Source: Bradyrhizobium zhanjiangense (lineage in GTDB: Bacteria; Pseudomonadota; Alphaproteobacteria; Rhizobiales; Xanthobacteraceae). Taken from it: 64,000 bases of DNA. The stretch's first letter is position 1. Each line of letters starts with the position of its first letter. The stretch lies in assembly GCF_004114935.1 (NCBI RefSeq), contig NZ_CP022221.1, positions 1,240,001 through 1,304,000 of the forward strand, written 5' to 3'. This document shows, piece after piece, positions 43,627 through 53,454 of the stretch. A program made the translations under genes and the position numbers. Under the pieces are notes generated by a model. The model made no database searches. It was not told the origin of the DNA and saw nothing but the letters and a program-made list of their open reading frames with translations.

Positions 43627-45120
43627 TTAACTGTTGTTGGCCGGCTTGGTGGCGGCGGGCTTGGTCGCGGCCTTGGGCTTGGCGGGCTTGGGAGCCTGAT
43701 CGCCGGTTGCCGCCGGTTTCTCGGCGGGTTTTGCCGCCGCATCGTGCTTGGCCGCGGCATGCTTGGTCCCGGCCGGCTTGGCTGCGGTCTTGGTATCGCT
43801 CTTGGTGTCGGTCTTGGCGTCAGGCTTGGCAGCCGGCTTCGCTGCCGCCGTCTTGGATTCCTTGCCCGCGTCCTTATTCCCGTCCTTCGGCTTGTCGGCG
43901 GCGTCAGGCTTCTTGGCGACGCGCGACTTCTTGCCACGCGGCTTTGCCACCGTCTGTTGGTCGGCATCGGCCGCGACCGCCGCGATCAGGGCCGGGCCGG
44001 TGCGGGTCGGGCCGGTATAGACCAGCACGGGCTCGGCAGCGGCCGGAGCAGAGGCCATCAGCTCGGAGGCCTTCATCAGCGGCGGCTGCAGGCCGGCCGT
44101 GAAGAAGGTGACCTGGGCTTCGCCGCCGGTGGCCGAGGCCGATCCGGTCGTGCTGCCATTGGCCGCGATCAGCGCATCGTCATCGTCGCTGGCCGGACGC
44201 TTGCGGTTGGGCCCGCACATCTCGTCGCGCAAGTTCGGCGGCGAGGCGTCGACCGGCACGAGATTGTCGACGGTGCCGAGCGAGGGTCGCAGCCATGTCA
44301 GATTGTCCTGGCTGAAGCCGCGCTCGAGCAGCTGCGCCGCCTTCACCGCGCGCGCGGTGCCGGAATTGGCGCCCAGCACCACCGCGATCAGCCGGCGGCC
44401 GTTGCGCGTGGCCGATGCCACGAGATTGTAGCCGGAGGCGCAGATGAAGCCGGTCTTGAAGCCGTCGGCGCCGGGATAGCGGCCGATCAGCTTGTTGAAA
44501 TTGCCGGTGATGCGCTTGCCGAAGCGGATCGCCGGGATGTGCACGAAGTACTCGTATTCCGGCAGGTCGCGCAGGAACGCGCGCGCCAGGATTCCGAGAT
44601 CACGCGCGGACGTGATCTGGCCGTCGGCGGGCAGGCCGTTCGGATTGACGTAGCTCGTCTGCGTCATGCCGAGCTTCTTCGCGGTGTCGTTCATCATCGC
44701 GGAGAAGCCGTCGATCGAGCCGCCGACGCCTTCGGCAAGCACCACGGCCATGTCGTTCGCCGACTTGACCATCATCATCTTCAGCGCGTTGTCGACGGTG
44801 AGCTGCGTTCCCGGACGGAAGCCCATCTTCGATGGCGACTGCGAGGCTGCCGTCGGCGACACCGTGAGCAGCGTGTCGAGCGTGAGCCTGCCGTCCTTGA
44901 CCGCCTTCAGCGTCACATAGGCGGTCATGATCTTGGTGACGGAGGCGGGGTACCAGGGGATGGTCGCATTATCGGCCTGCAACACCTTGCCGCTGTCGGC
45001 TTCGATCAGCAGCAGCGCTTCGGCGCGCGCTGCGCCCGGCGCGAGCAATGCGGCGCATGCGAGGCCCGCAGCGAACAGGTTGAACAGCGATTTGCGAAGC
45101 AGCGGGCGAAGGGCGTGCAC
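43627..45120 (-). CDS. D-alanyl-D-alanine carboxypeptidase with Lys/Ala/Pro tail
   Basis: A 497-residue PBP5/6-type serine peptidase. The signal peptide is about residues 1-33. Active-site motifs are PASVTK (Ser60, Lys63), KSAND (Ser120, Asn122) and DGFKTGF (Lys222-Thr-Gly). It trims the terminal D-Ala from peptidoglycan stem peptides. After the catalytic part (to about 290), a linker leads to an extended low-complexity tail from about residue 400, rich in Lys, Ala, Asp and Pro (KPAAKPDAKTDTKSDTKT). The GTG start is the only one giving a full signal peptide. The tail is unusual for the family. Confidence 0.9.
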   Translation of the reverse strand: MHALRPLLRKSLFNLFAAGLACAALLAPGAARAEALLLIEADSGKVLQADNATIPWYPASVTKIMTAYVTLKAVKDGRLTLDTLLTVSPTAASQSPSKMGFRPGTQLTVDNALKMMMVKSANDMAVVLAEGVGGSIDGFSAMMNDTAKKLGMTQTSYVNPNGLPADGQITSARDLGILARAFLRDLPEYEYFVHIPAIRFGKRITGNFNKLIGRYPGADGFKTGFICASGYNLVASATRNGRRLIAVVLGANSGTARAVKAAQLLERGFSQDNLTWLRPSLGTVDNLVPVDASPPNLRDEMCGPNRKRPASDDDDALIAANGSTTGSASATGGEAQVTFFTAGLQPPLMKASELMASAPAAAEPVLVYTGPTRTGPALIAAVAADADQQTVAKPRGKKSRVAKKPDAADKPKDGNKDAGKESKTAAAKPAAKPDAKTDTKSDTKTAAKPAGTKHAAAKHDAAAKPAEKPAATGDQAPKPAKPKAATKPAATKPANNS

Positions 45121-45271
45121 TATCCGATTCCGGTCCTTGGAGACCCGCCGATTCCCTGCGGTTCTCGTGATCTGATGGTCGGTTTTGAAATCCAGCGCCG
45201 CCGCTTGCGGCGTCGCAAACCTATACCGGCTGATGCGTCGAGAATAGGGGGATCGGTGCGGTATTCCGCAA

Positions 45272-45300
45272 TGAAATAGGCCGAATTTCGACGGGCCTAT
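45272..45300 (-). terminator. intrinsic-terminator-like hairpin after the exporter gene
   Basis: On the minus strand ATAGGCC (45300-45294) pairs with GGCCTAT (45282-45276) over an 11-nt loop, followed by TTTCATT. It lies 10 bp after the stop of the ABC exporter gene. Confidence 0.5.
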
Positions 45301-45309
45301 GGGGACTTG

Positions 45310-47106
45310 CTACTGGGATTTGACCGGAGTCGCGGCAGTCTCGGCCGCCGTCACGCTGGCCCGTGCGTTTTCCTGGACCATGAACTGGGCCCTGGCGAGC
45401 TCGGCGAAATGGCCGCCTTTGGCCACGAGTTCATCGAAAGTTCCGCTTTCGGTCACCTGGCCGTTCTCGAACACCAGGATCCGCGTGGCGTTGCGGATGG
45501 TGGAGAGGCGGTGCGCGATCACGAACGTGGTCCTGCCCTTCATCACTTCGTCGAGAGCGGCATTCACCTTGGCCTCGGTGACGGCGTCGAGCGCGCTGGT
45601 CGCCTCGTCCAAGATCAGGATCGGCGGATCCTTCAGCAGCGCGCGGGCGATCGACAGCCGTTGCCGCTCGCCGCCGGAGAGCATGCGGCCGCGTTCGCCG
45701 GCGTTGGTCTCGAAGCCCCCGCTGCGCTCGATGAACTCGAGCGCCTGCGCGCGCGCGGCCGCCTTGCGCATCTCGTCCTCGGTCGCATCCGGCTTGCCGA
45801 CCTGCAGATTCTCCGCGATCGAGCGGTTGAACAGCAGCGCCTCCTGGAACACCACGCCGATGTTCCGCCGCAGCGACGTCAGCGTGATCCCGCGCACGTC
45901 CATGCCGTCGATCCTGATGAAGCCGGACTGCGGGTCGAAGGCGCGGTGCAAAAGCGCGATCGCGGTCGACTTGCCGGCGCCGGTCGGACCGACCAGCGCG
46001 ATGGTCTGGCCGGGCAGCGCCGTGAACGAGAGGTCCTCGACCGCAGGGCGCTTGCCGTCATAGGAGAAGGTGACGTCGTGGAACTCGACGAGGCCGGACA
46101 ACCTGCCGGCATCGATCGCGTCGGGCCTGTCGTGCACTGCGGGCACGGCGTCGAGCACGTTGAAGAATTCGCGCAGCCGCGGCGCTTCCATGAACACGTT
46201 GTTGATGAAGCTCACGACCTGCTCGAGCCTCTGAATCAGCATCGTCGCGAAGCTCACGAACATCACGATCTCGCCGACGGATGTCAGCCCCTGGTCGTGC
46301 AGCGCGATACCGACGGTGAAGATCGTGAGCACGGTGATGGTGGTCGAGGCGCGCGTGATGACGGTGACGAGCGCCCACCATGACAGCACCGGCATCTGCG
46401 CGGCCAGCAGCTCGTCGGCGACGGAGCGCAGCCCCTTGACCTCGGATTCGACGCGGACGAAGCTCTGCACCAGCGCGACGTTGCCGAGCGCATCGGAGGC
46501 GCGCGCAGAGAGCTCGCTGTAGTGCTCCTCGACCTCCATCTGCATGCCGAAGGTCTTGCGCACCACGAAGGTCGTCAGCGCGGTGAAGACGATGCAGAGC
46601 ACGAACAGCAGGATCGCGAGCCGCCAGTTGAGGTAGAGCGACAGCGGCAGCAGCACCACGACCGAGAGGATCGCGGCAAAATGCTCGCGGAAGAAGCCGA
46701 GCCATAGCCGCCACAGCGCGTCGGTGCCGTTGAGCATCACCTTCATCAGCCGGCCCGAATGGGTGCCGGAGTGGAAGGTCAGCGGCAGTTGCAGGATGTG
46801 CTCGAAATAATCGGTCAGCACCGCCTGGCGCTGGCGGTGCGAGAGCCGATCGGCCTGCAAGGCCACAAGCGCGCTGCATGCGATGGTGAACAGCCCGAAG
46901 GCGACCCAGGCGGCCAGGAATGGCCAGGCCGAGTTCGAGCCGGCTACGGTCTTGCCCGAGAGCACGTCGACGATCCGGCCGAACAGCACGGGCTCGGCGA
47001 ATTGCGAGCCCGCCAGCAGCAGATTGGCGACCGCGAGCAGCCAGCCCAGCCGCGCCTCCTTGCCGAGCAGCTCGAGAACACGGGTGTAGAGACGGAGGAT
47101 GGACAT
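45310..47106 (-). CDS. ndvA: ABC exporter, NdvA/glucan-exporter-like
   Basis: A 598-residue half-transporter: six membrane helices (about 20-310) fused to an ATPase. The ATPase has Walker [10 protein letters not shown] near 370-378, Q-loop VVFQEAL, signature LSGGERQR near 480, Walker [13 protein letters not shown] and H-loop AHRLST, all intact. The N-terminal pattern ([31 protein letters not shown]) resembles rhizobial NdvA, which exports cyclic beta-glucans needed for hypo-osmotic growth and symbiosis. The substrate is inferred; another glycan or lipid is possible. Confidence 0.85.
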   Translation of the reverse strand: MSILRLYTRVLELLGKEARLGWLLAVANLLLAGSQFAEPVLFGRIVDVLSGKTVAGSNSAWPFLAAWVAFGLFTIACSALVALQADRLSHRQRQAVLTDYFEHILQLPLTFHSGTHSGRLMKVMLNGTDALWRLWLGFFREHFAAILSVVVLLPLSLYLNWRLAILLFVLCIVFTALTTFVVRKTFGMQMEVEEHYSELSARASDALGNVALVQSFVRVESEVKGLRSVADELLAAQMPVLSWWALVTVITRASTTITVLTIFTVGIALHDQGLTSVGEIVMFVSFATMLIQRLEQVVSFINNVFMEAPRLREFFNVLDAVPAVHDRPDAIDAGRLSGLVEFHDVTFSYDGKRPAVEDLSFTALPGQTIALVGPTGAGKSTAIALLHRAFDPQSGFIRIDGMDVRGITLTSLRRNIGVVFQEALLFNRSIAENLQVGKPDATEDEMRKAAARAQALEFIERSGGFETNAGERGRMLSGGERQRLSIARALLKDPPILILDEATSALDAVTEAKVNAALDEVMKGRTTFVIAHRLSTIRNATRILVFENGQVTESGTFDELVAKGGHFAELARAQFMVQENARASVTAAETAATPVKSQ

Positions 47107-47189
47107 GCGGGCGAGGAACTCGGCGACGACGGAGCCCGTATTCTAAGCAGGGATCGTACGCGAGATACAGCGGAAGCTTTCGGTTTTGT

Positions 47190-48239
47190 TCAGTTGATCA
47201 GCCGCCCCGCCAGCGGCGGCAGGAATTGGTCGTCGAAGATCTCGGTCGCTGTCGGTCGTTTGCGGAATTTGAAGTCCTGCGCGACCTGGCCGATCGAGCG
47301 ATCGAGCCGCGCCGGGTCGATGCCGCCGAGGCCGTTGCGCCTGACCTCGTCGGTCAGGATGTTGTCGGCGAGGGCGGTGCGCAGGCGCTCCAGCTCCAGG
47401 TTGCGGTCGCCGTCCTCGATGCGGCTCGCGGCCTCCTCCGCCGCGCGCCCCGGCTCCATGACGGTCGCGTTGATGCCCGCGATCAAGGCGCGGACGAAGC
47501 CCTTGACGGCGTCTGGCTTTGCTGCGGCGAAGGCGGGATTGACCACCACGGCAAAGCCGTAGGCTTCGCAGCCGTAATCCGCATAGCGCAGGACGACGAG
47601 ATCGGCTTCGGGCACGCCGCGGTCGCGCAGGTTCACCGCCGACAGATAGCTGAAGCCGGCGACTGCATCGACCTGGCCCGCGGAGAGGATCGGCTCGCGC
47701 ACCGCCGCGCTGATCTTGTGAAATTTGACGTGCGATGCATTGATGCCGTTCTGCTGCACCAGCGCCGGCCACAGCCGCATCGACAGGTCGCTGTCGGCAA
47801 CGCCGACGGTCTTGCCGTCGAGATCGGACAGAAGGTGGATGCCGCGGCTCCTGCGCGCGACGATCGCGTAGGGTGCGCGGTTGAACAGCACGAACACTGC
47901 CTTGACCGGCGCGGCCTGCTCCTTGTCGCGAAAGCGGATCAATTCGTTGATGTCGACCAGCGCGAGCTCGCTGTCGCCCTTGGCGACACGCGCGAGCGCT
48001 TCCGACGATCCGGCTGCGGTGTTGAAGGACACGCTGAGATGCTCGGCGCCGAACCTGCCGTCCTTTGCGGCCAGGAAGAACGGCGCCATGCTCGCATCCA
48101 ATGGCCGGTCGAAGGTGAAGTGAATCGCAACGGATGGGGCGGCGGTTTCGGCCACGCTGACATCGCGTGCAATCAGTGTCGCAAGCGAGATCACGAGAGC
48201 CAGCAGACAACGAAGGACGATCGTCTTGAATTCCGACAT
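47190..48239 (-). CDS. orphan NMT1/SsuA-type ABC substrate-binding protein
   Basis: A 349-residue exported receptor. The signal is about residues 1-28 (RCLLALVISLATLIARDVSVA). The mature part shows the NMT1/THI5-like fold: FTFDRPLDASMAPFFLAAKDGRF, then GSSEALARVAKGDSELALVDINEL and DLDGKTVGV. Relatives bind pyrimidine precursors, nitrate or sulfonates. No permease or ATPase gene is adjacent, so its partner is elsewhere or it serves another role. The start at 48239 has only a weak ribosome site. It lies 83 bp upstream of the exporter gene on the same strand. Confidence 0.85.
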   Translation of the reverse strand: MSEFKTIVLRCLLALVISLATLIARDVSVAETAAPSVAIHFTFDRPLDASMAPFFLAAKDGRFGAEHLSVSFNTAAGSSEALARVAKGDSELALVDINELIRFRDKEQAAPVKAVFVLFNRAPYAIVARRSRGIHLLSDLDGKTVGVADSDLSMRLWPALVQQNGINASHVKFHKISAAVREPILSAGQVDAVAGFSYLSAVNLRDRGVPEADLVVLRYADYGCEAYGFAVVVNPAFAAAKPDAVKGFVRALIAGINATVMEPGRAAEEAASRIEDGDRNLELERLRTALADNILTDEVRRNGLGGIDPARLDRSIGQVAQDFKFRKRPTATEIFDDQFLPPLAGRLIN

Positions 48240-48336
48240 CGGGTGCGCCGGTCCCGCATTGTTATGGTTTCGTGACGCTCGCAGCGCCGGCTGGCGGTCA
48301 GTCTGTCCGCGCCAACATGAACGGCGGATGAGCGGA

Positions 48337-48436
48337 GGTTGCGTCACGATTACGCAACCCCGTTCAGCTTGTGTTGGGGTTGGGGAACCCAACATGGGAT
48401 GCGGGTGTTTGAGAGACACGAGCCTGTCTATAGACA
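48337..48436 (+). promoter_or_regulatory. structured leader upstream of Gly/Tyr-rich protein gene
   Basis: Two perfect hairpins are visible: GGTTGCGT/ACGCAACC (48337-48344 and 48352-48359) and TGTTGGG/CCCAACA (48372-48378 and 48388-48394). A 12-bp perfect palindrome TGTCTATAGACA (48425-48436) lies 27 bp before the ATG and could be an operator. Function is not known. Confidence 0.4.
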
Positions 48437-48463
48437 CCATTCGAGGTCCCAAGGAGGGTCCAC

Positions 48464-48832
48464 ATGTTTGACAGTTTTTCGAAATTTGCCGGCCGCAAGG
48501 CCGTTCTTGCCACCGCCGCGGTGCTGGCACTGACCGCAATTGCCCCGACCGCGTCATACGCCGGCGGCCGCCACTGGCATGGCGGTGGAGGCGGCGCGGC
48601 CGCAGCTGCGGCTTTCGCAGCCATCGGCACCGGCCTCGCCATCGCCGCAAGCCGTGACGCCTACGCCTATGACTACGGTCCGGGCTACGGCTATTATGGC
48701 GGACCTGCCTATTACAGCGGTCCTGCTTATGGGCCCTATTATGGTCCGGGCCCGAATTACCAGTATCAGCGCTATGGCGGTACGGCTCCGTCCGAGTACT
48801 GCGGCCAGGGCTACTACACCAACTGCTACTAG
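48464..48832 (+). CDS. secreted Gly/Tyr/Ala-rich protein
   Basis: A 122-residue protein. The signal is residues 1-33 (KAVLATAAVLALTAIAPTAS). The mature part has HWHGGGGGAAAAAAFAAIG, which could be a membrane or Gly-zipper helix, and then repeated Gly-Tyr-Pro units (GYGYYGGPAYYSGPAYGPYY). Two Cys lie at the end (EYCGQGYYTNC). Low-complexity envelope proteins of this sort are common in the genus, with no fixed role. AAGGAGGG gives a strong ribosome site. A terminator-like hairpin follows. Confidence 0.78.
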   Translation: MFDSFSKFAGRKAVLATAAVLALTAIAPTASYAGGRHWHGGGGGAAAAAAFAAIGTGLAIAASRDAYAYDYGPGYGYYGGPAYYSGPAYGPYYGPGPNYQYQRYGGTAPSEYCGQGYYTNCY

Positions 48833-48859
48833 CTCCGGCTACCAAAGGTTGACTACAAC

Positions 48860-48893
48860 GGGCCGTCGCGCTTGCCGCGCCGGCCTGTTTTTC
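48860..48893 (+). terminator. intrinsic-terminator-like hairpin
   Basis: An imperfect stem (GGGCCG, bulge, CGCG with CGCG, bulge, CGGCCT) is followed by GTTTTTCGCTTTT. It lies 27 bp after the stop codon of the Gly/Tyr-rich protein gene. Confidence 0.6.
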
Positions 48894-48950
48894 GCTTTTA
48901 TTGTCGCGCGTTAACGCGCTCGCCATGGGTTTAGAGTAGTTTTGGGTACC

Positions 48951-49355
48951 ATGAGTGATTCGCTTGAGCGGCTATATCTGGCTGTGCTCGCGGCCAGAGA
49001 TCTTGATCCGGCAACATCGCGCACGGCCCGGCTGTTTCAGCGCGGGCCTTCCAAAATGGCGAAGAAACTGGCCGAAGAGGCCATCGAAGTCGTGATCGAC
49101 GCGGTCAACGGCGATAGCGAGGCCGTGATCCGGGAGAGCGCCGACCTGCTCTACAATCTCACCGTGCTGTGGGCCTCGGCCGGGGTCCGTCCCGAGGACG
49201 TCTGGCGGGAGATGACGCGGCGTGAAGATATGCTCGGCATCGCCGAGAAGCTGCCGAAATCGCGGATGAAGCTGCCCAAGGTCGCGTCACCGCGCATTGC
49301 CTCAAGGCGGCCAATTGTCGCGCTCGAGGGCCGTGCCGCGCGCAAGCGCCACTAG
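48951..49355 (+). CDS. HisE-like phosphoribosyl-ATP pyrophosphohydrolase with basic tail
   Basis: A 134-residue all-alpha NTP-pyrophosphohydrolase (MazG/HisE fold). Helix motifs are KMAKKLAEEAIEVVIDAV, with the metal-binding EExxE, and RESADLLYNLTVLWASAG, with the later acidic residues. HisE performs step two of histidine synthesis. Relative to typical HisE (about 90-110 residues) it has an Arg/Lys-rich C-terminal extension (RKRH end), and no his genes are nearby. It may be a second HisE or a relative with another nucleotide substrate. A TTG start 9 bp upstream is less likely. Confidence 0.82.
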   Translation: MSDSLERLYLAVLAARDLDPATSRTARLFQRGPSKMAKKLAEEAIEVVIDAVNGDSEAVIRESADLLYNLTVLWASAGVRPEDVWREMTRREDMLGIAEKLPKSRMKLPKVASPRIASRRPIVALEGRAARKRH

Positions 49356-49421
49356 AAACGTCATAATTCGCCTCAATCTCGGCATGGACAAATCCGTCCC
49401 ATGGTGCTTCATCGCGGCGCC

Positions 49422-50003
49422 ATGCTGAAACGTATCTACGACTGGTGCATCGACGCCGCCCACAAGCCCTACGCGCTCTGGATCATGGGAGCCGTGGCCT
49501 TCGCAGAAAGCTCGTTCTTTCCGGTGCCGCCGGACGTGATGCTGATCCCGATGTCGCTGGCGCGCCCGCAGCGCGCCTGGGTCTATGCGGCGATCTGCAC
49601 CGTGACCTCGGTGGTCGGCGGCATGGTTGGCTACGCCATCGGAGCGCTGCTGTTCGATTCGGTCGGCCAGTGGCTGATCCAGGTCTACGGCCTCGGCGAC
49701 AAGGTCGATGCCTTCCGCGCCTCCTATGCGGAATGGGGTGCGATCATCATCCTGCTGAAGGGGCTGACGCCGATCCCCTACAAGCTCGTCACCATCACCT
49801 CAGGCTTTGCCGGCTACAATATTCTTCTGTTCATCCTGTGCTCGATCGTTGCGCGGGGCGGACGCTTCTTCGTCGTCGCGATCCTGCTCAACCGCTATGG
49901 CGACTGGATCCGGGTCAGGATCGAGAAGCATCTCGGCCTCTGGGTGGCGATCGGCGCCGCCGTGCTGGTGCTCGGCTTCGTGGTGGCGATCAAGCTGATC
50001 TAG
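49422..50003 (+). CDS. DedA/YqaA-like (VTT-domain) membrane protein
   Basis: A 193-residue integral membrane protein with about five hydrophobic segments. AESSFFPVPPDVMLIPM carries the Glu and Pro-rich re-entrant motif of the DedA/VTT superfamily, and LLKGLTPIPYKLVTITSGFAG matches the second family motif. Members act in lipid scrambling or envelope homeostasis. The ATG at 49422 and a GTG-free ATG at 49401 are both possible; neither has a good ribosome site. It is between hisE-like and a secreted protein gene, all on the plus strand. Confidence 0.85.
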   Translation: MLKRIYDWCIDAAHKPYALWIMGAVAFAESSFFPVPPDVMLIPMSLARPQRAWVYAAICTVTSVVGGMVGYAIGALLFDSVGQWLIQVYGLGDKVDAFRASYAEWGAIIILLKGLTPIPYKLVTITSGFAGYNILLFILCSIVARGGRFFVVAILLNRYGDWIRVRIEKHLGLWVAIGAAVLVLGFVVAIKLI

Positions 50004-50081
50004 CGTTTGCGCGAGGACCATGCTCGCTCAATAACCTCGCGGCGCTTTGCCGCCGCGCCGGCATCGGCTACGCTTGCCGTC

Positions 50082-50606
50082 ATGATGGTTCGATCCGGCA
50101 AACCGGCCATGCGGTTCGGGACGCTGATGTCAGCAGTGCTGCTCCTGGTTTTCGCCGGCAGGACGGCATGGCCGCAAGCCGCGCCGCCCGTGCTCGGCTT
50201 CCAGGAGCAGGGGACGCAGGCCGCGCCGCCGCCGCCGACACCCGCTCCTTCCGCGCCGCCGGCGCGCGAGGAAAATCCCGGGCTGATCAACGAAATGGGC
50301 AAGCTGTTCGACAAGCTGCCGGCGATCAAAAGCCCGAGCGAGACCATGAACGATTTGTCGCGGCTGGCGAAGCCGTCCACCATGGTCTCGGGGCGCGTGG
50401 CCTGTCCGGCCTCCGCGAACGGCGCGCCCGACTGCAAGCAGGCCGCCGACCAGCTCTGCCAGAGCAAGGGCTATCGCGAAGGCAAGAGCCTGAACGCCGA
50501 CTCCGCCGAGAAATGCTCGGCCAAGGTCCTGATACCGGGCCGGCAACGCAAGCCGGACGATTGCCGCACCGACACTTTCGTGACCAGCGCGCTGTGCCAG
50601 AACTGA
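50082..50606 (+). CDS. secreted Cys-rich protein, Pro-rich linker
   Basis: A 174-residue protein. A signal-type hydrophobic stretch lies at about residues 13-30 (FGTLMSAVLLLVFAGRT). Then comes a Pro/Ala-rich linker (AAPPPPTPAPSAPPA) and a domain with six cysteines: VACPASA, DCKQAAD, LCQSKGY, KCSAKV, DCRTD and LCQN. No family is recognised; it resembles other small disulfide-rich envelope proteins of Bradyrhizobium. Several Met starts (50082, 50085, 50109) are possible. It lies 35 bp before aspA. Confidence 0.7.
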   Translation: MMVRSGKPAMRFGTLMSAVLLLVFAGRTAWPQAAPPVLGFQEQGTQAAPPPPTPAPSAPPAREENPGLINEMGKLFDKLPAIKSPSETMNDLSRLAKPSTMVSGRVACPASANGAPDCKQAADQLCQSKGYREGKSLNADSAEKCSAKVLIPGRQRKPDDCRTDTFVTSALCQN

Positions 50607-50641
50607 CGTGATGGCCTGCGCGCATGCAACAAGGAGCGCCC

Positions 50642-52042
<1,401 letters not shown>

Positions 52043-52094
52043 AGTCATCGCGTCGACTTCCGGTGCGCATGGGAGATCGATGCTTTTCCTGCAC

Positions 52095-52179
52095 GTCATT
52101 GCGAGGAGCCCTTGCGACGAAGCAATCCAGAATCCTTCCGCGGAGAGAGTCTGGATTGCTTCGCTGCGCTCGTAATGAC
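52095..52179. repeat. dispersed palindromic repeat, sibling of 18049 copy
   Basis: Arms GTCATTGCGAGGAGCCCTTG...AGCAATCCAG and CTGGATTGCTTCGCTGCGCT...AATGAC are complementary over most of their length. The left arm carries an insertion and a different middle compared with the perfect 18049 copy. It follows aspA. Confidence 0.88.
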
Positions 52180-52289
52180 GAAGAAGACGGTTAGATTGTA
52201 CGGGTAAGAATTCCGCGCGTTGGAATTGCGGTAGCCGCATCCGCCGCGGCGTCACAACGCAATACTTGACAGTGGAAAGATTGCCTTGT

Positions 52290-52298
52290 TGGTATGAT
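52290..52298 (+). promoter_or_regulatory. candidate extended -10 promoter
   Basis: TGGTATGAT matches an extended -10 (TGnTATAAT-like) element, 40 bp upstream of the flavoprotein start. TTGACA at 52266 is the nearest -35-like hexamer, but its 21-bp spacing is too long for a standard promoter. No operator is obvious. Confidence 0.35.
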
Positions 52299-52338
52299 CA
52301 CAGCCTTCGTTTGACCGCCAAGAGAGGACCGTTCCGCA

Positions 52339-53307
52339 ATGTCCATGCCTGCTTTATTCAAGGGGCGCCTTTCGATCCCCGTGATCGGTTCGCCGCTCTT
52401 CATCATCTCGGTGCCCGATCTCGTGATCGCGCAGTGCAAGGCGGGTGTGGTCGGCTCGTTTCCGGCGCTGAACGCGCGGCCGCCGGAATTGCTCGACGAA
52501 TGGCTGGCGCGGATCACCGAGGAGCTCGCGGCCCATGACCGCGCGCATCCCGATAAGCCGTCGGCGCCGTTCGCGGTCAACCAGATCGTGCACAAGTCGA
52601 ACAACCGGCTCGATCACGACATGCAGCTTTGCGCCAAGTACAAGGTGCCGATGATCATCTCCTCGCTCGGGGCACGCGAGGAGCTGAACCAGGCCGTGCA
52701 CGGCTGGGGGGGCATCGTCTTCCATGACGTGATCAACCAGAAGTTCGCCCACAAGGCGATCGAGAAGGGCGCCGACGGCCTGATCCTGGTCGCCGCCGGC
52801 GCCGGCGGCCATGCCGGCACCATCTCGCCGCTCGCCTTCGTCGCCGAGACGCGGAAGTGGTTCGACGGCCCGATCGCGCTGTCGGGTGCGATCGGCAACG
52901 GCAAGGCGATCCGCGCCGCGCGCATTCTCGGCGCCGACTTCGCCTATATCGGCTCGGCCTTCATCGCGACCAAGGAGGCTAACGCGGTCGAGAAGTACAA
53001 GGAGATGATCGCCGGCTCGAGCGCCGACGACATCGTCTATTCCAACCTCTTCACCGGCGTGCACGGCAATTATCTGAAGCCCTCGATCCTCGCCGCCGGC
53101 ATGGATCCGGAAAACCTGCCGACCTCCGATCCCTCCAAGATGAACTTCGGCACCGACGCCTCCGGCGAGCGCGCCAAGCCGAAGGCCTGGAAGGAGATCT
53201 GGGGCTCGGGCCAGGGCATCGGCAGCGTCGAGGGCATCCTGCCCGCCGCCGACCTGATCGCGCGCTTCAAGAAGGAATACGACGAAGCGATCGATCCGCC
53301 GTTGTAG
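52339..53307 (+). CDS. nitronate monooxygenase family flavoprotein
   Basis: A 322-residue FMN-dependent TIM barrel. It starts FKGRLSIPVIGSPLFIIS, has GADGLILVAAGAGGHAGT with His158 in the GGHxG motif, the position of the catalytic base in characterised nitronate monooxygenases, then IALSGAIGNGKAI and GADFAYIGSAFIATKEA, the phosphate-binding loop. It may oxidise alkyl nitronates or act as an NADH-dependent reductase. A second, diverged copy lies at 56066. It precedes a thioesterase gene by 148 bp, with a repeat between. Confidence 0.88.
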   Translation: MSMPALFKGRLSIPVIGSPLFIISVPDLVIAQCKAGVVGSFPALNARPPELLDEWLARITEELAAHDRAHPDKPSAPFAVNQIVHKSNNRLDHDMQLCAKYKVPMIISSLGAREELNQAVHGWGGIVFHDVINQKFAHKAIEKGADGLILVAAGAGGHAGTISPLAFVAETRKWFDGPIALSGAIGNGKAIRAARILGADFAYIGSAFIATKEANAVEKYKEMIAGSSADDIVYSNLFTGVHGNYLKPSILAAGMDPENLPTSDPSKMNFGTDASGERAKPKAWKEIWGSGQGIGSVEGILPAADLIARFKKEYDEAIDPPL

Positions 53308-53312
53308 TTCTC

Positions 53313-53432
53313 GTGTTCCGGACGCGGTGCAATGCGTAGCATTGCTCCGCAGAGCCGGGACCCATCGCCGCACACCGCATGGACCCCGGATCAGCAGCGC
53401 ACCGCTACGCGCTGCGCAGCGTCCGGGGAACG
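53313..53432. repeat. dispersed repeat, TTCCGGACGC...GCGTCCGGGGAA
   Basis: Outer arms TTCCGGACGC and GCGTCCGGGGAA flank CAGAGCCGGGACCCAT and ATGGACCCCGGATCAGC. A relative is at 54237-54369. It is a member of the common Bradyrhizobium GGGACCCAT-type repeats, lying between the flavoprotein and thioesterase genes. Confidence 0.82.
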
Positions 53433-53454
53433 TCAACTGAGACTGATTGAAACG

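Noticed and set aside
43591..45279. A 562-residue open frame antisense to the carboxypeptidase gene
   Set aside because: It is Arg/Gly-rich throughout, with no motif, while the opposite strand has SxxK, SxN and KTG motifs.
52266..52298. TTGACA with TATGAT as a standard promoter
   Set aside because: The spacing is 21 bp instead of about 17, so only the extended -10 is kept as a weak candidate.
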